Shown: in pieces, positions 1-11,100 of the stretch
Numbering within the stretch: the stretch's first letter is position 1
How the letters are laid out: every line of letters starts with the position of its first letter
Made by a program: the position numbers and the translations under genes
Source of the DNA: Leuctra nigra
Lineage: Eukaryota > Arthropoda > Insecta > Plecoptera > Leuctridae
Assembly (NCBI GenBank): GCA_934045905.1
Contig: OW203765.1
Span: forward strand, 21,639,409 to 21,703,408
Length of the DNA: 64,000 bases
Direction: 5' to 3'
The notes under the pieces: model-generated
What the model saw: the letters and a program-made list of their open reading frames with translations, nothing else
Database searches by the model: none
What the model was told of the DNA's origin: nothing

Positions 1-1994
1 CTACATATTCAGAAGGCTTATAATGTTACATAGCATTTAAAGACACAAATTTTAGGTGGCAGTGAAGTCAGCCGCCATTTTGAAAACCGGAAGTGATGCC
101 ATAACTCGAGAACGGCTGGACCAATTGGAACGAAACTTCCGCTATACTTTATAGCATATTATTTATAGCATATACATAGTAACAAGCACAACTTTTCTTA
201 GCAACCAAATCAAAAAGGCGTATTTTTTTAAAGGAATTATAGTCTTTGGTTCCACAATATATGCTACAAATTGTAAGAATAAACTGAAAAAAGGAATGAT
301 ATCCCATAAAAAACACTCCGTGTAAAAATACCAGCCAAGTCTCTTCAACTAAAAAAAAAATAGAAGAAATCTAAAAATTCAGCACTGAAAAGTAGTGATA
401 TCAAAAAAAGGCCAAGTCAAAACTTTTAAAAATTACTTGGCGCATCGTTTTTCTATGGGATTATAGATATATTTTATGTATAGATGAGTATATTTGATTA
501 CCGACCTACTTCTATACTATTTATATGCACGATGCGCCAAGTAATTTTTAAAAGTTTTGACTTGGCCTTTTTTTGATATCACTACTTTTCAGTGCTGAAT
601 TTTTAGATTTCTTCTATTTTTTTTTTAGTTGAAGAGACTTGGCTGGTATTTTTACACGGAGTGTTTTTTATGGTAGTTATTTACCTCACGATATTCACCA
701 CCTTTGTCCGTAAATCCTAGTCATTGTTTTTATTACATTAAAATTACAATAACACAACAATAATCAATCAGGTATCATATCAATAACATCTCATTAAATT
801 AAACAATGCGTACGTAGTTGCTTTGTGTGAAGTTCAATACCAAGGTAAATTATCACACATATCTCCTATAAGAACCTCAAGGCTTTGGCAATGAATAAAA
901 TGTCTTCCGCATATTGTTCATCTTGTCAATAAACTGACAAAGACACAAATGGGCCGTACACAAAGACGATTAAGATATGTGTATTGTAATCCTCATAATC
1001 ATTCATCTACGCTATTCGCATCCGTGGCACGTCATTGTGAAAACCAATAGGAAGAGCAAGTCGAGGTTGACGTGATGGTAGACCAGAAGCGATCTTCGCC
1101 TTCATACATCGTAAAATAATGAAAATGAAGTGAAATCAGAGCACAGCAACAAGTTTCAAGTGTTACTTAATTACAATTCGGAAATATCTTGTAGTTCGTG
1201 TTTGTATAAAATTTCGTAATTTAAGGAAGATCTATTCTTGTTGTGCAACAAATGGTTGAAATAAAAAAAGATATGTGAATGAACAACGCGATTTCGCGAC
1301 TCCAGTTGCAGTGATTTATAATCTGAGGTGACACAGATTATGTTACTTCGCGTTTCCATTTAGATGCTCTGCGAATTCGTGTTCATTGAAGACCCGCTTT
1401 AGTCTCGAGACCTTCTAGTCTTCTATTGTCAATTACTTTTTTCCCTCAAAATTATTCATCTATGAAGCAATATCAATCCTTGAATCTACCTACTTTAGGA
1501 CTTTAAATTTTTTTTGTGTCTCAGCGATAATTTGTATTCATATTTTTTGTATTTCCGGTCTCAGATCTCTTTATTAACCTTATACAATGCAACTGCGTAA
1601 AAGAAAATTGATTTCATCAGAGAAAACAAACGATTAAGAGCATATTCTTCTGAATCTCTCCAGCATCTCTTCCCACTTCTCTCCATCTTCCCACCTCTTC
1701 TCCCCCTCAACTACTTCCCATCTTTCTATCCTCTATCTTCCACATCCATTTTGATTTGATCTTTCCACCTCTCTCTTGATCTCCCTATACTCTTCTTTTC
1801 GTATCTCTTCTTGTAATTTCCCATGCTTGTTCATATCTATCATCATTACTCTTCTAAACCATACTTTTCAGCCTCTCTCTTCCAATCTTATAATCCAATC
1901 TCTCTACTCCCATATATAAGGTAGTCTCTATAAAAGGTAATAGATAAAAATAATATCTAGATAAGTCCCAACAATGTGTTATTGTGTGCTACAG
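1..1994. other. Non-coding flank upstream of the first visible lipase exon
   Basis: No convincing coding exon is visible. The lipase signal-peptide exon should lie upstream of 1995, and no suitable ATG followed by a hydrophobic stretch and a donor site was recognised here, so it is probably outside the window. The stretch holds a perfect-looking foldback element (304-673), AT-rich sequence and a pyrimidine-rich CT tract at about 1660-1900 leading to the first acceptor. Confidence 0.5.
304..673. repeat. Foldback inverted repeat, 144-bp arms
   Basis: Positions 304-447 and 530-673 are reverse complements over their whole 144 bp, separated by an 82-bp loop. The outer ends are CCATAAAAAACAC and its complement. 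There is no coding capacity. It looks like a MITE or foldback transposon; no clear target duplication was identified. Confidence 0.85.
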
Positions 1995-2193
1995 CACGAG
2001 ATGGTCGCCAAGAACGGCTACCCCGTGGAGACGCACTTGGTGACGACAGATGACGGCTACATCCTGAAGCTGCATCGCATCCCGCGTGGCATATCCGGCA
2101 ACGAGACAGGAGTTCGACCCCCGGTGCTCATCATGCACGGTCTTCTGGCAGCCTCCGATCTGTGGACATTGACGGGGCCGGGAAACGCGCTAG
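1995..2193 (+). CDS. Lipase exon a (N-terminal lipase segment)
   Basis: It begins after the acceptor GTGCTACAG in phase 0 ([14 protein letters not shown]) and ends CTA G before GTATCC. The split glycine codon is completed by the next exon. An upstream ATG at 1974 lies in the intron and is not the likely start, because the family needs a signal peptide before this segment. Confidence 0.85.
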
Positions 2194-5100
2194 GTATCCA
2201 TTCACACGGACAACATCTCTAGAAGAGGAATAGAAATAAAAAGGATCCACCCTGTTAGTAAAAAAAAAAAAACTTTTGAACCACACAACTAATTCAATTT
2301 AAAGGTCTTCAAAGTGTCCTTTTGACATCTTGAAAGCTGTTAAAATGTATAATGAAGCCCATTTATGTGCATTCAATTTGTTCAATTCTCGTGGTCAAAT
2401 GTCAAATCATTACCAGAACGACTGGGGCGGTTGTGGGTTAGTGTGACCACCTCCCTCCCAGTCTAATGACTCGGGTTGTTATGATGTAAATGTTACACCG
2501 TCCTTCGGATAGGACGTTAAGGTGGATTCACACGGCCGTTCCAAACTTCGAGTTTGGAACTCAAGTTTGCCGAAGTTCCGAATCGCCGTTCCAAAAACTC
2601 CCGTGTGAACTATGAAAGTTTGAAACTCAATCTTCGCAGTTCGAATCTTTTCATAGTTCACACAAAGGTTTTTGGAACGGTGATTCGGAACTTCGGCAAA
2701 CTTGAGTTTCAAACTCGAAGTTTGGAACGGCCGTGTGAATCCACCTTTAAGCCTTTGTTCTACTTGATATCTTTAGGAGTAGGCTACATGGTGGTATCGG
2801 GTTTCCTCTCCCCCTTTCCGTACCTCAGACAAGGACCGACATTTCAATGATTCTTGAGGTGAGATCAAGATCCAATAAATCTGCATTAACCAAATCATCT
2901 TGTAACATTGGCTACTGTCAATTTAAAACATAATATACTTCAATATCACTGATTTCTTTTTTAATACCTAATGTATCAAAGCATATTCGAGAAAGTGTCA
3001 AGCCTTCTCCATCTGAGGTACAGAAATTTTATCCGTACTAAAATACGATTCCGTTGAGGACAATAGACCATTTATACATAATATAGTTTCACACCAAAAT
3101 TGGGTGAAAACCTATAATTTTGTTGTAATAATCTAAATTAATATTCGGAATAAGGATTCCTTGAAAACAATTAAATTGATGCCAAAGAATAGTGCTTTGT
3201 TCGGGGCGTTCAGTAGCATGACATTATGAAACAGTGAAGCTACTTCCTGGTCTTCAACGTGACAGCGGGCACATGCGCAGTGAGACGTGAAGGCTGTGCG
3301 CATGCGTGTTCCAGGCTACATCCTGGCGGACAATGGCTACGACGTCTGGCTCGGCAACGCTAGGGGCAACTACTACTCCAGGAACCACGTGACAATGTCG
3401 CCCTCCGACCCCAAGTTCTGGGACTTCAGGTACTTTTATATAATGATCATAATCATACTTGTGATGATATAAATATTATTATCATAATATTATGTCGTAA
3501 TATGATATTGTCGATGTTGACCATGTGAAAAGTTGCTAAAACTGGGACGTGAATAAAATTAATTGTACTCGAGAGCCATGTCGTTCGATACTCCATGTGC
3601 TTACTTGTGTTCGTTCGTTCTGCTGCATTTTATCTTATATGCATTTAATGAATAAATATTTAATGTATTAACCTCATATGGCACCAGAATACTTTTAAAT
3701 CGATTAGTGGTCAAATTAAATGTGTTTGCTTTATAACTTTGGAAAAGTGAATTCATTGTGTATGAAATGTACAATATTGGGTGAGTGAGTTAAAATATAA
3801 AAACACATGCTATAATAATGCTTTTAAAATTATCTTCTTCAAATAACAACATATAATTGTCGATATATTAAATTGCATAGAACGTTTCACAAGCTTTTGT
3901 TATTTATTAAATCACTCAATATTTCACCTGCCTTCTGCAAGCTACATCAGGAGCTAAGCATAATTTAGTTTGACATGCGGGAAATCGGCGGGAAAGTATT
4001 ACAACGCGAAAACGGTATTCCTGTCGAGTGATGTCATAAATTGAAACAACGGCAGCATCGACAGGAATACCGTTTTCCCGCCAAAATGTCCACATAACTT
4101 AAATTTCTTATTTATTAATGAAAATGTATACTTTTGAATGTGAAAATAATGTTTTTTTTATACCAACAATGGTTTTTGAAACGGTGTGTACGTTCCAGTT
4201 GGCACGAGATGGGCAACAACGACCTCCCCGCCGTGATCGACTACATCCTGAACACCACCTCGCAGGCGCGCCTCTTCTACATCGGCCACTCCATGGGGAC
4301 GACGATGTTCTTCGCGCTCGCCTCCACGCAGCCGCAGTACAACGACAAGATCAGACTCATGGTCGGACTGGCGCCGGTCGCCTATAACGGTCGACTGCGC
4401 ACGACCTTCGGACAGTTCATTCTGCCGTACACGAGGAACATCATCGTGAGTGAGCCACCGGAAAAACTGACCTCCCAAGGAGGTGTTTGGTGAAACCAGA
4501 GGCGTATCCAGAAATTCGTTTCGCGGGCTGAATATATGTTTTAGTAATAAAAGTACCGGTTAAACGCGAAAATTTTGTGTCAAGGCCATTCCTCGTAGTA
4601 TTATTATTTTTTTGATTTAATACATGTTTATATTTCCGTAAGCTGCATTCTGTACGGCAGAGGTAGAAGGGCGGAAGTCCATGCCAATGATTCTGTAGGA
4701 GACCAATATTTCTGGGTGACTATATTTGAAATTGTGACTTGATGAGTCATTGTGTACGAAAATACTTCAATATCACCGTATTTGGTGAGATCAGTCAAAT
4801 GTTAATTGATCGTGCTTGATTACAACTTTCCAAAAGTGTGCAATATAAAATCGACATAGACTTCCTCCCTTCTACCTTTGAGGTACATCACTTATCTTTC
4901 TAGCGGTGTTTAACGTCGCACTGTTCTGCAACTAGGCAATGTCTACGGATGAATGGTTTTAATAATGATTGAGGATTATGAAGATTGGGTAAGGATGGAA
5001 GAAGGGTCGTGGCATATTATTAGAGAACCTTCCCAGCATTTTCCTCTCGACTGAGGTAAACTAAGAAAACATTACTTAGTCAGAAAAGAACCCCGCGGGA

Positions 5101-8100
5101 ATCGAACCCTCCTTACGGGGTCAGGAGTGCAGTCCAGATAATGAAGCCTGAGCCAACTTGCTCTGCCCAATCTCTTTTAGAAGTTAATATTTACATCACA
5201 ATCGATATTGTCTATGTTTTAATACAAGTTGGCTCAGGTTGGAAAAACTATAGACTTGTAGTCCAGTCAAATTAAGCTTAAAAATGTCCAAACCCAAAAC
5301 AAATTGCAACATTTGGTTTTTTGGTGTCATTCTCTTCAGAAAAATGCCCCCTACAACATATCCAAAATCCGCCAAAATCCACGCACCGGAAGTACTTTTT
5401 AATCACTGTTTAATTTAATTTCCCATGTTAATTTCATCTTGCAAAAAAAACTTTTTTTAGTGTAACTCCGATTTTGACGAAACTCGGCAGAATTGTTCAC
5501 CATCCTTAATGAAACAAAAAGCTTTCTTAGCGTTTTTCTCTAAATCTTATCGTTCGGGAATTATGGCCCATCGAAAAGTCATATTGTAGTCAGTTTTCGA
5601 CGATTTCGGCCACTTTGAGTGTAATTTGACGTTTTGCGAGGTCCATATTTCCCAAACGATAAGATTTAGAGAAAAACGCTAAGAGAGCTATTTGTTTCAT
5701 TTAGGATGGTGAACAATTCTGCCGAGTTTCGTCAAAATCGGAGTTACATGAAAAAAAGTTTTTTTTTGCAAGATGAAATTAACATGGGAAATTAAATTAA
5801 ACAGTGATTAAAAAGTACTTCCGGTGCGCGGATTTTGGCGGATTTTGGATATGTTGTAGGGGGCATTTTTCTGAAGAGAATGACACCAAAAAACCAAATG
5901 TTGCAATTTGTTTTGGGTAAATCTCTCATTTGACTGGACTATTGCATCCCTGAGGCAAATCCCCCTGTCAGTCATTCTGGATGAGGATTTTTCATAATTT
6001 CTCTCAGTCGAGAGAGGCCAATGCTTGAAAGGTTATTTACAAATAGGCAGCAACCTCCTCCTTTCCAACTTCTTCCCTAGCAATCTTCACAACCATCAGC
6101 GTAGTTATCATCATAATCATTCACATACTGTGCAGGTACACGCGGAAACATTTAGTTTTCTGTGATTCAAAACAGTGGCCACTGCTGTTGGTGCTAGAAG
6201 CTGATCATGCGCAGTAACCTTGTCTCTCCTTCAGGACGGCTTCTTCCGCAGCGGGCAGCAGGAGGTGTTACCGCGCGTGCGCAGCAATGCGCAGCTGGCG
6301 CAGTCCGCGTGTCAAGGAGGCATGGTCGGACAGGCGCTGTGCTAGTAGCTGATCATGCGCAGTAACCTTGGCTCTCCTTCAGGACGGGTTCTTCCGCAGC
6401 GGGCAGCAGGAGGTGTTACCGCGCGTGCGCAGCAATGCGCAGCTGGCGCAGTCCGCGTGTCAAGGAGTAAGCAAGGAGGCATGGTCGGACAGGCGCTGTG
6501 CTAGTAGCTGACATGCGCAGTAACCTTGTCTCTCCTTCAGGACGGGTTCTTCCGCAGCGGGCAGCAGGAGGTGTTACCGCGCGTGCGCAGCAATGCGCAG
6601 CTGGCGCAGTCCGCGTGTCAAGGAGGCATGGTCGGACAGGCGCTGTGCTAGTAGCTGACATGCGCAGTAACCTTGTCTCTCCTTCAGGACGGGTTCTTCC
6701 GCAGCGGGCAGCAGGAGGTGTTACCGCGCGTTCGCAGCAATGCGCAGCTGGCGCAGTCCGCGTGTCAAGGAGGCATGGTCGGACAGGCGCTGTGCTAGTA
6801 GCTGACATGCGCAGTAACCTTGTCTCTCCTTCAGGACGGGTTCTTCCGCAGCGGGCAGCAGGAGGTGTTACCGCGCGTGCGCAGCAATGCGCAGCTGGCG
6901 CAGTCCGCGTGTCAAGGAGGCATGGTCGGACAGGCGCTGTGCTAGTAGCTGACATGCGCAGTAACCTTGTCTCTCCTTCAGGACGGGTTCTTCCGCAGCG
7001 GGCAGCAGGAGGTGTTACCGCGCGTGCGCAGCAATGCGCAGCTGGCGCAGTCCGCGTGTCAAGGAGGCATGGTCGGACAGGCGCTGTGCTAGTAGCTGAC
7101 ATGCGCAGTAACCTTGTCTCTCCTTCAGGACGGCTTCTTCCGCAGCGGGCAGCAGGAGGTGTTACCGCGCGTGCGCAGCAATGCGCAGCTGGCGCAGTCC
7201 GCGTGTCAAGGAGGCATGGTCGGACAGGCGCTGTGCTAGTAGCTGACATGCGCAGTAACCTTGTCTCTCCTTCAGGACGGCTTCTTCCGCAGCGGGCAGC
7301 AGGAGGTGTTACCGCGCGTGCGCAGCAATGCGCAGCTGGCGCAGTCCGCGTGTCAAGGAGGCATGGTCGGACAGGCGCTGTGCTAGTAGCTGACATGCGC
7401 AGTAACCTTGTCTCTCCTTCAGGACGGCTTCTTCCGCAGCGGGCAGCAGGAGGTGTTACCGCGCGTGCGCAGCAATGCGCAGCTGGCGCAGTCCGCGTGT
7501 CAAGGAGGCATGGTCGGACAGGCGCTGTGCTAGTAGCTGACATGCGCAGTAACCTTGTCTCTCCTTCAGGACGGCTTCTTCCGCAGCGGGCAGCAGGAGG
7601 TGTTACCGCGCGTGCGCAGCAATGCGCAGCTGGCGCAGTCCGCGTGTCAAGGAGGCATGGTCGGACAGGCGCTGTGCATGAGCGTCTACTTCTCAGTCTT
7701 CGGCATCGACAGGAAGCAGCTCAATGTGGTGGGTCTTATTTGTCCCCTACACATGTGGTAAAAACTTCACTCCTTCCCCATTCGCATACCCTGGATCCGA
7801 ATCAGGTCCTTGAGGAGTATACCCTCCCACCTCCCAGTCCGTGCTCATTCCGGACTGGTCTCCCCACCAGTGCCGGACTGCACCAGACCGATATCTCCCT
7901 GGATGAACCCACAGCTTACTTTATTTGCTTAAATGCTATTTAAAGGCGCATTGTAACCTCGCGGTTAACTCGCTTCTAAACTCATTTATTTTATCTATAA
8001 CTATACAGCTAAGTGTATTTTACTATATTATTAAGTCAAATATACTCGTTTTTTATTATTAATCATTCCTCATTTTAATGATTTTACGAAAATATCACAA

Positions 8101-11100
8101 AATATCAACAACAACAAAATTATGCATTTTTCGCCAAAATTAAATGCTATAAAATCACACTAAATTCCATCCTTGTGTATCAAAAATGTCATAAATAACA
8201 TGCATACATGAAGCTCTCTGTTTTCAGACAATGCTGCCGATGTTTTGGTCGCATTTGCTCGCAGGGACGTCTGTAAATACGATCAATCACTTCATAGAAA
8301 ACCACAAAGCAAGTGAGTAGAGAGACATTTCATCTTAGAGAGACGAAATTGTTGTATTCCCTAAGATTATATCTCAATTCAATTGATAACGAGCTTGTTG
8401 ATGGTACTACCCTTGAGTATGGACCCCACTTCTGCACCACGGTAGAATGAATTGAATTACCCCTAAGAGGGCAAACTTACAAAAGACATTTTTATAAAAT
8501 ATAAATTATCTGTAATATAGAGCACAATTGCAAAAGTACTTTTTTCTCGCGCGGTGTAGAATCTAGAATGTCAACAATTTAAAAGATGTATTATCATGAA
8601 AATAGAATATTGAAGATATGTCTCGTGTCTTTTAACACGTTTTCTGTCTGGTAAGACGAGTTCCAGTGGTACGACCGCTCACGACAGCGCCGCAAGATGC
8701 CGCTGTACGACCTGGGCAAGATCACGGCGCCGGTCTCGCTGCACTACGCCATGAACGACGCCCTCCTGCATCCAGACGTGAGTTTACGACGCCCTAGACG
8801 CCAACTCTATTAACATATAAAACTAATACATCCATGGGCGTTCACAGGGGGGGGGGGGGTCAAGGGAGGGCGCTTGCCCCCCCCCCCCCCCTCCCCCCCC
8901 CCCGGAAGTAAAGAAACATTACATTTTAGCGGTGTTTTACCATTGACTAACACCTTTATACCGGGATATGTAACTGCCATGCCAATACCACTATAACGCA
9001 CGGCCCTACGTTTGTACCATTGCGTGATAATCTGATCCCGCCTCCCGGGCGTCCAGCCACTGCAACCGTCATATTTGACACAGCATGCATACAAACTTAT
9101 TTCCGTTATAAAAACTCAGTAGACCATGTCTATAACACTTTTCAATCATCTAAGAAGGTATTGCTCACATGTTTTGTGAGATTAAGGTATTTAGGTAAAA
9201 GTAGTTTGGTGTAATTCATTCACATCTCTAGAACAAGTTGCTACGGAAGTCCCGCCCCCTCCTTCTCTATAGTCAGCGTAGCCTTGAGAAACGCAAGCCA
9301 TGAATGGAAAGTGTACAATGGCGACTTAATTTGTTCAACAATAATATTGTGACAACACTTCTTTTGTAAATTTCGCTTCCATCGTATTGACTGGTGGTTT
9401 AAACCCTGTCACTTTGGCTAAGGGGGGAGCACTCAAGCAAGAATAATCCGTTATTGATACATTTGTAAGTCCTTTGTCTTATTCGATTTTTATATTTTTG
9501 ACTGTGATTAGGAAATCTTCGTTGGAAGATTCGTGTTGTGATTCGCGTGCGGCATTTTCGTTTGACTACAACCGTCGTGCCGTGAAAAGTAAACGATTTG
9601 CTTATCCCGGTATAAAGGTGTTAGTCAATGGTTTTACGTATAGTTTCATTTTGCAAACCTCAAAAATCTAATTTTAAAGTGTTAAAAAACTTTTTTTTTA
9701 TCTCGTCGCGACCGCTTTCATTTTGACTTAATGGCATTGAAATGAAGGCGCGCCTTCATTTCACTGCCACCTTCATTTCAATGCCATTAAGTCAAAATGA
9801 AAGCGGTCGCGACGAGATAAAAAAAAGTTTTTTAACACTTTAAAATTAGATTTTTGAGGTTTGCAAAATGACGACGAGATCAAAAAAGATATAGAATGCC
9901 ATGCCCCTTCACCACCCCAAAGTATTAGATTAAAAAAAATGAATTTCAACAAAATACCTACACCTCATTACGTCTTAAAAATGATTCAAAATGTCCGACA
10001 CTAGAAAACACCCTGCCCTTGGATTTTATGCATGCCTTGCCCCCCCCCCCCCCCCGGTTTGGCAGAAATCCTGTACACGCCAAAACACATCATTTCAAAA
10101 CACTCTTGCTTGACCACTTCTCGATCATCTGTCGGTGACTTTCACTGACTTTTCATCTGGAGGTGGTGGATAAAAATCATCATCTTACAGGCGGTGATGC
10201 GACCATAGACATTTATACTCACTGCGAGTGAGTATAAATCCGTCTCCCTGACGACCAGGCCAACCACATAGACTTCGCCCTCGCGATACAAGCCAAGAAG
10301 CTCGTGTACGACGATGTGCTTCGGATCATGAACAAGTACTAACATGTCACATCTTGCAGGCGGTGATGCGACTGAGTCGTCAACTACCCAACATGGTCGC
10401 CATGATCCGTCTCCCTGACGACCAGGCCAACCACATAGACTTCGCCCTCGCGATACAAGCCAAGAAGCTCGTGTACGACGATGTGCTTCGGATCATGAAC
10501 AAGTACTAACATGTCACATCTTGCAGGCGGTGATGCGACTGAGTCGTCAACTACCCAACATGGTCGCCATGATCCGTCTCCCTGACGACCAGGCCAACCA
10601 CATAGACTTCGCCCTCGCGATACAAGCCAAGAAGCTCGTGTACGACGATGTGCTTCGGATCATGAACAAGTACTAACATGTCACATCTTGCAGGCGGTGA
10701 TGCGACTGAGTCGTCAACTACCCAACATGGTCGCCATGATCCGTCTCCCTGACGACCAGGCCAACCACATAGACTTCGCCCTCGCGATACAAGCCAAGAA
10801 GCTCGTGTACGACGATGTGCTTCGGATCATGAACAAGTACTAACATGTCACATCTTGCAGGCGGTGAAGCGACTGAGTCGTCAACTACCCAACATGGTCG
10901 CCATGATCCGTCTCCCTGACGACCAGGCCAACCACATAGACTTCGCCCTCGCGATACAAGCCAAGAAGCTCGTGTACGACGATGTGCTTCGGATCATGAA
11001 CAAGTACTAACATGTCACATCTTGCAGGCGGTGATGCGACTGAGTCGTCAACTACCCAACATGGTCGCCATGATCCGTCTCCCTGACGACCAGGCCAACC

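Noticed and set aside
1974..1994. ATG at 1974 as start of the lipase
   Set aside because: The codons after it end in TACAG, a splice acceptor, and the family needs a signal peptide before this block; the true start should be upstream.
2479..2850. Two similar reading frames on opposite strands in a lipase intron
   Set aside because: Both follow the palindromic TTAA MITE at 2517-2750.
5089..5168. Possible tRNA gene on the minus strand in the lipase intron
   Set aside because: tRNA-like promoter boxes without convincing cloverleaf; better explained as a SINE head.
6416..7943. Long open frames of 375 and 481 codons on opposite strands across the lipase exon array
   Set aside because: The 147-bp period is a multiple of three, so frames without stops in one unit stay open in all units. 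The real coding frame on the + strand is a third one, with stops in copies 1-9.
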